A stretch of 64,000 nucleotides of DNA from Absidia repens (taxonomy: Eukaryota > Mucoromycota > Mucoromycetes > Mucorales > Cunninghamellaceae), in NCBI GenBank assembly GCA_002105175.1, contig MCGE01000014.1, forward strand, positions 434,001-498,000, in the 5' to 3' direction. The notes under the pieces were generated by a model. It was not told the DNA's origin. It did not search any database and saw nothing but the letters and a program-made list of their open reading frames with translations. Both the position numbers and the translations under genes were made by a program. Below are positions 47,667 through 59,744 of the stretch, in pieces (position 1 is the stretch's first letter; the number at the start of each line of letters is the position of its first letter).

Positions 47667-48119
47667 CTATTTCCTAGTTTACTCCAATTTAGTTGTTATT
47701 TTTTTATATATCATTATTTATTATTTTATCTACCCAATCAATAAACGAAAAAAACATTTCTTGATGTCACACAAAAATCAACTTTGTCCCTTTTTTTTTC
47801 TGTATGCATGGTATCATAGGCTACAGAAAGCTATCACCATCAAAAAATCAAACCCTTTTTTTTCCTGTATGCCTAGTATCATTCAAAAAAAAAAGAAAAA
47901 AAAAACACAGTCCAAATAATTCAAATAGAGGTACACACACGCGTTAGAAAAAAATAATCATGAAACAAAAGAAACAGGGAGAATGCTTTTATTCATGATG
48001 CACACCATAAAAGTAGAAATCACAATAATGAACTACTATACTAGAGGACAAAAGAGGTTGGGAAGAAGGAAGAAGGGGTGGGGAAGGAAGAAGTGGCAAG
48101 GGGATAAAGAATACTAAAT
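47581..48119. other. Convergent intergenic region with (CA)n
   Basis: Contains a CA microsatellite at about 47631-47664 and A/T-rich 3' flanks of two converging genes. A sequence of about 20 nt with TGTATGC(A/C)T(G/A)GTATCAT occurs twice (near 47802 and 47863). No gene seen. Confidence 0.55.
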
Positions 48120-49149
48120 CTAATAACCAACGGCAGCGAGAGAAGCGTTGATATCCTTGACAGCATCAGCCTTGGCTTCGACAGCCTTCTTTTGAATGGC
48201 CAACAAAGCTTGCTTGCGTTGATAGTAAGCGGCAGACTTGGCCTTGCGCTTGTCTTCGAGCTTGGCAACAACATCTTGGTACTTCCAGCCAACTTCGTGG
48301 GAGATACGGCCAATGGTGGTGTACTTGCGTCCGGGCTTGAGCTTCAAGGCACGGAGAGCATCGGGCACAACAACACGCTTGACACGGTCATAAGGAGGAG
48401 GGACACCTTCGAACAACTTGATGCGGTCCAAAGCAGCAGCACCACGAGCAGTCTTGTGGGGAACCATACCGCGGATGGCCTTGTACAAGATACGAGAAGG
48501 AGCACGGAAATGGAAAGCACCATGGTTGGGGTTAACGAGACAACGCTTGCGGAGGTAAGCATGGTACTTCACTATATTGATTTTTGCAAAAGAAAATTGA
48601 GGGTTTGAATTAGTCAACAAGTCCTTCCACCACTCTCTAGATATATATATATATATATATATACGCATATGTATATAGTATTTTCCTAATTTGCTGATAC
48701 CGTATATATCACCCTCTCCTACCCTTCTAATACTTACACTTGTTACGGAAGAATTCACCAGAGACGTTGAGGGCTTCGCAACGCACAACGACCACCTTTT
48801 GACCATTGAGGGCTTGCTTAGAGATGATAGCAGCAAGACGACCGAGAAGATGACCTTTACCGTCAATGACAACAACCTAGGAGTGATAAGACATAAAAAA
48901 TAAAAATACGCAGGTGAGTATTGCTGTATATCTTCGTTGTTTGTTGTAAAATGTGGTGGAAGACGAGTATGGAAATAAAAAAGTGTTGTTTGTGTTCGAA
49001 CAAAAAAAAAAAAAAAAAATTGACAAAACCATTGCTAGGTTCTGGGGTGGTTTTGAATAATTTTCTCGTTTCCACTATTTTAAAAAACAAAGACAACGTG
49101 TGCAAAAATAAAAAAAAAATGGTTTCATTACCTTTTCAAAAGTGGACAT
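48120..49149 (-). CDS. RPL16: 60S ribosomal protein uL13
   Basis: Large-subunit ribosomal protein, 202 residues. Three exons: 49149-49132 (MSTFEK), 48876-48738 and 48571-48120. Conserved segments: [40 protein letters not shown] across the second junction, [39 protein letters not shown], and a Lys/Ala-rich C-terminal helix. The intron between exons 2 and 3 contains an AT dinucleotide run (about 48642-48662), and the first intron has an A run. Identification is firm. Confidence 0.97.
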
Positions 49150-49487
49150 GGTTATGATGGAATTACAAAGGGGGAAGGAAAGAGAAAGAAACAGGAAAAA
49201 AGAAAAACAAGGTGAAAAAAGTTCTTGTATTTTTCCCCCCAAGCCACCCGCCGTCTCTGGTTCAAAAAATTTTGCTTCACTTTTTGAATCGCCGCCGAGC
49301 CAACTTTTTTTGTCTACACCGATTTGATGCTTCGGGCGAAGTTCAGACACACGTCCCCCCCAAAAAAAAAGAACAATGGTGATATTGATATGTATAGTAT
49401 GTAAATTTTTTTTATTGAGTATGCCAATTTTTAAAAAAAAAATTAGACTGAGATAATTTGGATAAGGGGGAAGGGGAATGATCTAAA

Positions 49488-50912
49488 CTACAAAGATAAA
49501 ATATCTAATCTATCAGAGGGTAACCAGCACACCAAGGGAGTAGGGCCAGTAGTATATTGGGTTTTTCGATGATAAAACAGCAAGCCGTCGATATCATAGG
49601 AAAGAGAAGGTTGATGGATAGATAAGTATGCCTTTGGATCGACGGCCACTTGGTTCGCTTCCGAGGGTGGCACTGGTATCAATGGTTTAAAAAGGTGGAG
49701 ACCTTTGTTCCGGGTATTACCATACAAGTTCAAATCACTATCACAGAGCTTTGTTTGTAACCAAAAGTGTCTAATTAAAAAGAAAAAAATCAATACCATA
49801 CACATACATTTCTTGGTTTGTTTGTTTTTTTCCTTACCTGAAATCAGTATCACAATCATATATCGCGTAACCATTCCAGCACATCAAATCCAATACATAA
49901 AAAGTCCAAGTAGCAGCATCATATATACAATCTAAAATACAATAGTTGGAAGAGGATCCTTGGCCACGATTGATAGACCCATTCGGTAAATTTGATTGAA
50001 ACCGATTGATGATCCGCCCTAACCATTTAAAACAATGTGAGCTTGTGAGTTTTTCAATTGTACGTTCATTTCTTCAGAAAAACTTACCACTTCTTGCTCT
50101 TGCCACCGTTTGCCCATTGCCGGAAGTCACCAAACATCGTTTACCTACGGGACAAATCATCATCACCCAGTCTGTTACCAAATTAGGAGGAACTGACTCC
50201 ATTGTTTCTGCATACATCACTTGGTTTCTAAACCAAAAAAGACACCGGATTGAAATCAGTTTGCAGTCTTTTTTTTTTTTTTTTTTTTTTTTTGATGAAC
50301 GAATTTCTTTCTATTCAAACTTACGCAAATTTACTGTATGGCTTCTTGTTGGTGTTCTTGGTTTTGATTGGTTGTTGGAGACATCGAATTTTTCTATCTT
50401 CCATCACAGTGTCTTCATCATCGCGTCCTCTTTTCGACCCACGGTGTTCGTCTTCATTGTCGTCTTCGGCTTCGTCTTCATCTTCAGAAGAGGATGAGTC
50501 CATTTCGCCCAGAGCAATTTGTCTAGCTTTGGCTATCTGCTTGTTTCTCGTCTAAAAGAAAAAGACATGAGGGGTGAGTCAGCCACCGTAGTTGTTATTT
50601 GCAGTTTTAGTTGGGGGGCGGTGTACTTACCGTGCGCTGCCAGGCTAAAGCTTTGGTGATACGTAGAGAATGAGTGTCGTTTTGTGATCGATCAGCAATA
50701 GGAGGTCTAAATGCATTCAGTATATTCTGACGATGAGCATATGGATGTGTGTTGGTGGCGTTAGAGGGTGTGGTAATGGTGTTGGTTTGAAATTGGAGTG
50801 TTAGATTGTCAATATTGACATTCAGTGGTCGTTGTGCATCAGGATCGTTTTCATTGTTGCTCGTAGTGTCATTTGTGTAGTGCGTTGTAGTAATTCCATC
50901 ATTAGATTGCAT
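49488..50912 (-). CDS. SNUPN: Snurportin-1, m3G-cap snRNP import adaptor
   Basis: Adaptor that binds the trimethylguanosine cap of spliceosomal U snRNAs and hands them to importin beta. Five exons: 50912-50631, 50551-50325, 50227-50088, 50018-49838 and 49770-49488, giving 370 residues (human 360). The first 85 residues are Asn/Thr-rich and variable. An importin-beta-binding-like basic helix follows (RITKALAWQRT, RNKQIAKARQIALGE), then a very acidic Ser/Glu/Asp stretch. The cap-binding domain shows WVMMICPVGKRCLVTSGNG, INRFQSNLPNG, YCILDCIYDA, FYVLDLMCWNGYAIYDCDTD, HFWLQTKL and DIDGLLFYHRKTQYTTGPTP, ending in LVCWLPSDRLDIL. This order matches snurportin closely. An AT run at 50958-50978 lies just upstream of the start. 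Yeasts lack this protein, so its presence supports an early-diverging fungal lineage. Confidence 0.93.
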
Positions 50913-51271
50913 CGCCAAGTATGCAAGTGATACTCCAGAAAATATATTTAAAATATATATATATATATATATATAAAAAAAAGAATGCAAAACCAAAGAC
51001 GAAAAAGAAATCAAATTCATTATATATGGCATCCGCGCGCCAAAATACGGAGTTTCAAAATTTGGACAAAAAGTGAGAAACAAATATGGTGATATGTAGA
51101 AAAAGATCCCATCGTAGTGGCTGTACTCAATGTTGAAACTTTTTACGACCTACTCGAGAAGTCTGTCTTCTGCATCTTGCTAATTTTACTTTCTCTACCT
51201 GTATATTATATATATTGATATCATACTGAATTTATTTGTATTATAAAGCATAAATCTTTGTATCGTGCACT

Positions 51272-51395
51272 GTACTGTACAGTACTATGTCATATCCATC
51301 AATTTCTCATATCATACAATATATTCGATGCAATATTAAATTGTACTGTATCATATGATACGACATGTACATTAAAATGCTTCAAATGAAGCATT
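51272..51395. other. Cluster of three perfect palindromes
   Basis: GTACTGTACAGTAC at 51272-51285, GTATCATATGATAC at 51348-51361 and the hairpin AATGCTTC-AAAT-GAAGCATT at 51376-51395, all within 125 bp of otherwise unremarkable AT-rich DNA. Function unknown. Confidence 0.6.
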
Positions 51396-51844
51396 CATTT
51401 TGTAGAAATGCTGAGATGAACAAGATGTCGAATATGGCATCATAGCTATAGTCTCATAATTAATGAGCTCCATTTCTCAAAATAAACTACAACACTTTAG
51501 GTTAAATTGATGAATACTTTTCTTATTTGTTCTGTTTTTGGAGTATAAAATCATACTGAGGTGAAAGCAGAAAAATGGTGACCACCTACCTAATTAGTTA
51601 GTTTTCCATTTTTGTGCCATGATCGGTATTTAAAACGTCACTTGGTAGAGTTGGGAAAAGTGTTCTCAGTTTCTGCGATTTGGCTTTATACAAAGTGGAG
51701 CGATATTACATTCGAAAGTATTCTATATCTGTACTCCACGATGAAAAAAAACATGACTACCCTACATGTTTAATGCATTATGTATGTATGTACTGTTACG
51801 TATAATCCATTAACCCCTGTATTGACCTTTATGATTCAGCTCGT

Positions 51845-51884
<40 letters not shown>

Positions 51885-52254
51885 ATTTAGTCATGTCCCG
51901 CTGTATGAATATTTCATACCGACTTGTATTCGGTAAACATTTTACTGTATATATGATACCCAAGTATCGAGCGATTTGATAAGAACGTAAAACAATCGTT
52001 AATTGTTGCAATCTTTTACTTTGAAGTTCAAAGCATTGTGACACTTGCAAAAAAGAAAATTGGTCTAGTTGTAGTAAAAGGATGTGATGTTGCTGAAGTA
52101 TGATTTTTGATGAAATGAGACAATTCCATCTCTTTTGCACTTTAAAGATGGCTTCTTGGGGTCAACTGACGGAAGTTCGGACTTCATTTTTTATTTTATT
52201 ATATCTCGTGCAAAAATAAATACATAAAAGTCAATGATTTGAATATATACAGCA

Positions 52255-52855
52255 CACTATGTTCAGTTTGGTGATGGCCAAGCAGGGAACACGACTTTAA
52301 TTGAACCTAATAGAGATCAATGTGAGATATGAAAAATGGCCAACACTAAACTTATGAGACAATTGTAAAAAGGAATATAATATATAGACTGGGCAAAGCA
52401 TGAGTGCGACCAAAGGGACGTTTGCAATTGGAGAATAACACCGGTCATCACTTATCTGAAGAGGGCATGGTAAAAAGGATCCAGTGTAGAAAACGTGAAA
52501 GAAATTGACGAGACATTTTTCATTGAAGTATGTAAAAAGAGACAAATTTTATTGAGATATAGATACAAACTATAGACATACTGATACTAAGCTAAGCTAA
52601 TGAAGGCTCCAAAAAGCCAACTAATGGTGGTTCTAAATCCTAGATCCAAAATGAAAGGGTTTTCCCCATGCAACTTGTAATCCCAAAGCTGAAAACCATT
52701 CTAAACTAGTCCTGACTCTAATCTAAGTCCACCAGAACCCCATAGGGATCACAATTGTGAAGAATTAAAGGAAAAAAAAAAAAGAAAGAGAGAAAATAAA
52801 AATGGGGAAGTAAATAGAAAATCCACGTGGGCGGGATTTAAAATATTTCTTTTTT
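52255..52855 (-). repeat. Dispersed repeat family, copy 4
   Basis: Read on the minus strand it starts near 52855 with GAAATATTTTAAATCCCGC and CCACGTGG. It passes a pyrimidine tract and the conserved core 52740-52510 (GACTTAGATTAG, GTCAGGACTAGTTTAG, GGGATTACAAG, CCATTAGTTGGCTTTTTGG, CAATAAAA, TTCAATGAAAAATGTC). It then enters the degenerate modules (TTTTTACAATTGTCTC, TTTAGTGTTGGCCATT) to about 52255. Non-coding. Confidence 0.85.
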
Positions 52856-53847
52856 GTTTCACTACTAAGGACCCCTTCCTTTTTTTTTTTACCACACCAT
52901 ATCATCGACACAGTGTTTAATTTCTCATAGAATTATCCAGCACTATTAAGCACTGGAATCATGATTGTTTACTTCTCTCGATACAAGATGAAGTAAATCG
53001 GCCTAATTTAGTTAACCCCTTAACTATGGAATAGTTTGATACTCACAGTACGATATAATATCTTACCCTCTTTGTTTAAACTAGCCTACTGACGTTATGT
53101 TTATTATATAACAAAAATAATCACCCCGACACACTCTACAGTAACCAGAAACACTCCACACTCGCCCACACATATCTCTAATTGCCTCATAATTAGATAT
53201 GTTTTCTAGTATTATGTATATCAATAGATAAGTTCAATCTAGTTGACCTAGCTTACGCTTGTATCTGAATAAAGTATGTATTGTCTTTTTGCTTTCAAAT
53301 CGCCTTTCATACATTTTTGTGTCTTTGTTGAATGATTATACCCACACTGTCCAATACTGTATAATGCAATATATCTCACCCCTCAAATTCATCATATATC
53401 AAAAGGCATAATATTTCTTTCGGATATATTGCTATACCATTCAAACAAGATGCTATTGCTTTCAATAATCGCCTGATTTGATATGGTGACAATAAATCTA
53501 CTGTTTTGAAGTTTTCTGCGAGAATTTTTCAACCCCTTAATCTAAATCTACTACCTTCAAATGCCCAAAACATTTTTATTGTAAAAACAAAATCACCTCA
53601 ACCATATAACGTCATTCCTTTTCCCCTTTGCTATCATATCGTGTGGGTTAAAGGTTAATCATATCGTCAATTATAAAAGTATGTAATATAGGAAGTATTT
53701 CCTTGAGACCCACTGTACAATAAAACAACCATCATTGATATAAAAAAAAAATACGTCAGAAGACTATATACTTTTATTAAATAACGAGTAAGTAAATATA
53801 ATATCAACAAAGGCTACAAATATAATCAAAGGGAAGGGACTATATAT

Positions 53848-56509
53848 TTAAACTAGAAATTTCCAAGAATGGTACATTCTACTAATGGTTTCCTTCTTTT
53901 GCAGCTTGGAGAGACGTACTGTTTCAAGATCCCGAATATCTTCCATAAACATTTCCCGAGTCGAGTTTCGTGTTGGTAAATACTGAGCATAATTACGTAG
54001 CAAGAGCAGTTCACAAAGCAGTACTCCCTGAGATTCACAAGTGAGTTCATTCCCATCAGAATCCAACGTAAAGAGTCGCTCAATTCGTCTATAAAATCGC
54101 AACAATGGTAAGAGAAGACGCCAAATAAAGGTTTCAATTTTTTTTTCTTTACCGTAATGTATTTTTTAGAGGTTGACCATATTGTCGAATACGGTTACCG
54201 TCACGTCTCTGATAGATGTTTTTCAACCACGATACAGAGGCCCAAGTAAGAAGCATAGAAGGTGCCACAGCTTGTCAAAATAAAATAAAAGGTTATCAGT
54301 AAGTACAAAAATATCACTCAGTGTATCACATCTCCCCCTTCTCCTTTCTCCATTGATTCGACGCCCCATCAACTTTTATTCTTATTTATTTTTTACCCAA
54401 AAATGCAAAATTCAGTTCATTTGACTTGAGGAGTTTGTCCAGAGCTTGCATTGCCATATCCACATCGACTTTGGTTTTTTGAACTTGAATTAATAAGGAT
54501 TGAATCAAATCACCTAATAAAAAGAGAAGATAATTTGGTCAGTGTATGCGTAATTTTCATATTGTCTTTTCCGTATCCAACCTCGTATAGCGTTTCTTAG
54601 GGGATTCTTAAAGAAGAAAAGTAGATACAAAATAAGGTCAGTCAAGCATCAATGTCAAAGTTCCTTCATTTTTTTTTCTTTTTCTAATAACAAATTACCC
54701 ACCTTGATTTCATTTTCATATGCAATCAAAACACGGGAGATATCGCCATCACGTACTTGAGAAGCTAACGTAGTAATTTCAGCATCAGATAGGTGATAAT
54801 GAGCTCTTGCAAACTCAACTACCATACGTTCCAAGGACTATTATAATATATACACAGTTAGTTCTTATTCTTCCACTATATACACATACGGGTGTGAATT
54901 TTTTTTTTCACTTTGTTACCTGCAAGTCACTTTTCAGTCCTTCTTTACTCGATAAGCCAATACGTTGATCCTTGAACCGGATAGTATCTAACACCCTGAG
55001 CATAGGTTCCCAAAGCCAGTTTACAAAGAACCCACGTACTGTTTGAATACCATCGTTGGTCCAAGCTACTATGTCTTCTTTTCTTTCAAATACGTAGCTA
55101 ATTGCCATTTTGCCACCAAATAAAACTATCAGGCCAGGGATCCAATACCGTGTCAGCGTCGAAGAAGGTCCATACTCTTTTTTCCATTCATGTAAATAAT
55201 TTTGAGAGAGTGGTTGTTGGTCGACCACCTTTTTCAAATTATGTGCCACATGAAAAGGAGATGTTGAAGTCAAGGTGAAAGCTTTGCTGGATTCTTCAAT
55301 AGTATCTACAAAAGATCAAATATAAAAGATCATTATTCACATAGTACATCGTCTATACAAAACTTCCTTTGACTTACCCATAGTTGCCTGCGCATTGGCA
55401 GTTTGTAGTACGTAATTATTTGAAGAATCATCCACATTGTTGGTATTTGATTGGGTATTGTTGTTGCCGCCACCGCTAAGGAGACTGTAAGTGAGAGCCA
55501 ACACACACCGAGATGTACCACGAGCCACATGATCAATTGATACCGATTGTTGTTGTTGTTTACTGATGCCACTATCATTATCCGCTGAATCGAATCGAGG
55601 GGCCTGTTTGATTAGTAAACCAAGAGTCGTCGCTTGTTGAGTCCGGAAAGATCTCAATGTCGTTCGCTTTTGTTGGATTTCATCGTGGATCAAGGCAAGG
55701 GGTAAAGGTACATTGTAGAGTTTTCGAAAGACATGAATTAAAGACTTTTTCCCACCCAGATGATGACCACCACCACTACCACTAACGGTTGCACCCCTTT
55801 GTGTACTTCGTAAAGCCATTGGGAATAAACTTCCAAGGATGTGATCAGAAGAGGTCATCAGTGTTTTGATTCCAGAACTAGTTGAAGAGAGTTTAAATGA
55901 GGAGTTCAAAAGCATTTGCCGAGTATTCACCACCAAAGAATACAGCCTACTAGGAGCACCTACGACGCATAAATCAACACAGGTTATTTAAACTTTATAT
56001 ATATATATATAAATTTGACATTTGACGTTTGACGTTTGAAGGACGATTTGCTTTTTCAACTTACTTTGAATACCATAATAAGCCTCATACCAAGAGTTGC
56101 CATAGATACTATCCCAATACGCCAGGGACTCGGAAAGAGGCAAAGTTGATTGAAGAATAGAGGACAAAATATGACCATAGGCAGCAAGAGTACATTTGGT
56201 AACAAAAAGCCAGTCCAAAGTAGTATCATCCGTTTCATCGTTTTCAATATCCTTTTTCAGAGAAGCATACCAAGTCAGATAGGTGGAAATATCTTCCATC
56301 CGCGGAGCTGCAGATAAAGACGCGTCCAACGCTTGAATAGCAGCTAGCAAAAATTGTGTTTTATCCCCAGATTCCCAACCCTGCTTTGGAGTCAAGGAGG
56401 CAACATCAGATAATATTGAGAGGGTGTCTGTATTACATAAGTGTTCACGTTGCAGGTCCAAAAGCGAGCTATTTAAACGCTGTACTTCTTCAACGGCATA
56501 TGTGGCCAT
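53848..56509 (-). CDS. NCA2: Nca2, mitochondrial membrane protein
   Basis: Homologue of yeast nuclear control of ATPase protein 2, a mitochondrial membrane protein linked to expression of the mitochondrial ATP6/ATP8 transcript. Eight exons: 56509-56065, 55959-55378, 55305-54920, 54837-54703, 54606-54582 (25 nt), 54513-54397, 54270-54153 and 54088-53848, giving 682 residues. The family core is in the second half: [22 protein letters not shown], then [18 protein letters not shown] (a family hallmark), [54 protein letters not shown] and the second membrane segment [14 protein letters not shown]. The N-terminal half is a helical, more variable domain with Ser/Gln/Asn-rich loops. ATG 56509 is the first Met; upstream in-frame sequence offers only GTG. 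Two membrane segments, visible near 400 and 560, fit the family. Confidence 0.92.
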
Positions 56510-56763
56510 TTTGGTAAACACGTTTTGGTGGAATAAAAAAAAAAAAAAAAGAGAGAAGATAAATGAAAAACAAAAAAAGCATCAATGTTCGAGTTGAACC
56601 TAAAAATAAGTTGCGGGCATTCAAAAATAACGAGGGCGATACTTTCCGTAATAAATTGAGGCTGCTTCCGTTTTTTTTTTTTCCTCTTTTTCTTCTTTTC
56701 TCCTTTACTACTTTTTTTTTCTTTTCTTTTTCCTTATCATCCTTTCTCATCATCCTCTCCATC
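56510..56763. promoter_or_regulatory. Divergent promoter, NCA2 / phosphoacetylglucosamine mutase
   Basis: Only 254 bp separate the two divergent start codons. The region has an A run at 56536-56551 and a pyrimidine-rich tract (56670-56755) leading into the + strand ATG. Probably a shared bidirectional promoter. Confidence 0.55.
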
Positions 56764-59178
56764 ATGTCTAACTTTTCCTTGGAAGCCATCAAGAACAACT
56801 TTGTTTCCCACAAATACGAAGACTTTGTCTACGCTTATGGTACTGCTGGGTTCCGCTCAAAGTAAGTTGAAAAAAAGTAACACGTTATCAACACGTCACT
56901 TCATTATAAATAATATGCTCATCTTTTATCCTGACTCACTCCTCATCAATAATTTTTATGTTTTATATAAACTTGATATTTTAGAGCTGAAGTGCTTGAT
57001 TCTGTCATGTACATTGTTGGTATCTTGGCCACTTTACGTTCCAAGAAGCTGAGTGGTGCTTCTATCGGTGTGATGATCACTGCCTCTCATAATCCTGAAG
57101 AAGTAAGTCGTGAAAAAAAAAAAAAAGGTTTGGGCTAAGGGGGGAAGGCGTTTAGGTGGCAACATGTATTCTAGAACAATTACTAAAGTTTGTTTCCCTT
57201 CTGTTGATCATTTTTTTTTTATTTTCTTGGTTGACGTTAGGACAACGGAGTCAAGCTTGTAGACCCTCGAGGTGAAATGTTGGAACAATCCTGGGAAGGA
57301 TATGCAACAAAAATGGCCAATGCTAAGGATGGTGACAGTTTAGTTCAAGCTGTTAACGAAATCATCGCTGCTCAAAAGATCAACATTGAAAACCCTGCCT
57401 CTGTCATCTATGCACATGATACTAGGTAAAAGAAGAACAAAAAAAAGTGGGATCAATCAATAAAGAAGAGACGGAATATCACGTGTTTGAAACTCATTAA
57501 CGTCAAATGGTTTTTGATGGTTTTTTAGACCCAGTTGCCCGGAACTTGTCAAGCACCTTGAAAGTGGTCTCGAAGCTTCTGGTGCCCAAGCCAAGAGCTA
57601 TGGTGTCTTGACTACTCCTATGCTTCATTATCTCGTCCGTTGTTTGAACACTGCTGGAACCAATGATGCATATGGCGAACCATCTGCTGAAGGTTATTAC
57701 AAGAAATTATCCAATGCCTATAAGACGGCTGTGGTAAAACAAAAAATAAACAGGAATATATATATATATGGGAAAATGGATGGAAAACAGGTGCACATAT
57801 AGTAACATTTCTTTTGTCAATCATTTTAGAAAGGATACACTCGTCTTTCTCCCCTCATTGTGGATTGCGCTAATGGTGTCGGTGCCCTCAAATTACGTGA
57901 ATTCATTGAACATGTTCCCGAAGAAGTCCTTTCCGTCAAGATCATTAATGACCAAACCACTACATTGGGTGCTTTGAACAAGAACGTAAGTAATGAAAAT
58001 ATATTTTATTAAAAAGCAACAACTTTTAATTCGTATGGCCATCTTCTAGTGCGGTGCTGACTACGTCAAGACCAACCAGCGTGCTCCTCCTACTGCCAAC
58101 ATTGTCCCTGGTGATCGTATTTGCTCTTATGATGGTGACGCTGATCGTATTGTCTATTACTATGTCGATAAAGGTACATTTAAAAATATGTCTATACTAT
58201 AATGGATTGTTTATACTGATTATATTTTTGTTTTTTTTCATCGCTACCAGATAACACTTTCCGATTATTGGATGGGGATAAGATTGCTGGCCTTGCTGCC
58301 ATGTTTATCATGGAACTGGTCAACGACGCTGGCATTGATTCCGTCAAAGTAGGTGTGGTTCAAACCGCTTATGCTAATGGAAGCTCTACTCATTACTTGG
58401 AAAAGGTGTTGGTAAGGAACTTCTTGATTTTTTTTCTTTTTTTTTCGTGTGTTTTACCGAAAAGAACAACGTGCATTTATTCATTCGGTTCTATTATAAT
58501 AGAATGTGCCTGTGTCCTGTGTTGCTACTGGTGTCAAGCATCTTCATCATGAAGCTGAAAAGTACGATATTGGTGTGTACTTTGAAGCCAATGGTCATGG
58601 CACCGTTCTTTTCAGCCCCGCTGCTTTGAACACCATCAAGACCACTGAAGCGTAAGTAGTAGATATAGATAATGGCATTTTGAAAAAAAGGCTATAGAAC
58701 TAACATAGCGTCCTGTTTCCGTTTTTATAGTAAAACACCTGCTCAAAACCGTGCATTACAACAACTTGCTGCCTTGACCGAATTGATCAATCAAACCGTG
58801 GGTGATGCTATCTCTGATATGCTTTTGGTAGAAACCATTTTGACTAATCGTCAATGGGGATCGGATGCCTGGGACCAAGCTTACACAGATCTTCCTAACC
58901 GCCTCGTCAAGGTTGTCGTGGCTGATCGTACGATTTTCAAGACAACCAATGCCGAACGTCAAGTGGTGGAACCTGCCGGTCTTCAAGCTGAAATCGACGC
59001 CATTGTCGCCAAGTACAACAACGGTCGTTCTTTTGTGCGCGCCTCTGGTACCGAAGATGCTGTCCGTGTCTATGCCGAAGCTGCTTCCCGTGCCGAAACT
59101 GATGAATTGGCTTATAAGGTGGCTCAAGCTGTGTATGATCGTGGTAGCGGTGTTGGATCCCGACCTTTGTTACAATAG
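56764..59178 (+). CDS. PCM1: Phosphoacetylglucosamine mutase
   Basis: Converts N-acetylglucosamine-6-phosphate to the 1-phosphate, a step toward UDP-GlcNAc for chitin, glycoproteins and GPI anchors. Nine exons: 56764-56861, 56985-57102, 57241-57425, 57529-57733, 57830-57985, 58050-58173, 58251-58411, 58503-58651 and 58731-59178, giving 547 residues, the normal length. The phosphoserine loop TASHNP has its Ser at residue 67. The Mg2+ loop is DGDADR and the sugar-binding region [11 protein letters not shown]. The phosphate-binding loop near the C-terminus is [16 protein letters not shown]. All catalytic elements are intact. The N-terminus [11 protein letters not shown] is typical of the Agm1/Pgm3 branch rather than of phosphoglucomutase. 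Confidence 0.96.
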
Positions 59179-59744
59179 TTGTAGTTTAGTTGTTGTGATA
59201 TATTTTTTTATTTTACTTTATTTTACCCTTCCCCATCTCCCCTCCCCTGTTTTTATACACATGATATGATCCCCACTTCCCTCTTTTACTTTTTTTTTTT
59301 TTTGGATGGGTATCTTCAAAACTCTTCATACATAATAAAATGAAAATCTATCGTTGAAAAAATGGTGGGCAATATATAAAAATTGATGATGCAATGTTTT
59401 TTGTTTGGTTTTAGAATTGGTAGTATGAATTTAGTTTTTATTTGGCGTAAATCATAAAATGATTGCACGGGCAATATTAAGGCAATGGGATTATATGGTA
59501 TCATATCATAGATACACAGTACAAAAAATAAAATCAGGTGATAGTAATAGGGAAAATGTTTTTTTATTTGGTATATACGTATTGAATAAAAATTATGTTG
59601 ACGTGAGAGCAAAAGAGGTGATGATATGATATGTAGTTTGATACTAATGATGGAAGAAGGGGTAATCTATAACCAATAGTGTAACTATTAGAAGGGACTG
59701 GGTAAAATAAATAAATAAAATAACAAAATATCTAAAAAGAAAAA
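59179..59744. other. Intergenic region
   Basis: 3' flank of the mutase gene with a T run near 59290-59302 and AT-rich DNA. No gene seen. Confidence 0.5.

Larger units (their letters stand above)
50913..53847. other. 2.9 kb gene-poor stretch
   Basis: Upstream flank of snurportin, a palindrome cluster (51272-51395), a run of about 35 T (51847-51882), repeat copy 4 (about 52255-52855) and AT-rich DNA up to the NCA2 3' end. No gene recognised. The open frame at 51829-52140 reads partly through poly(T). Confidence 0.6.
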
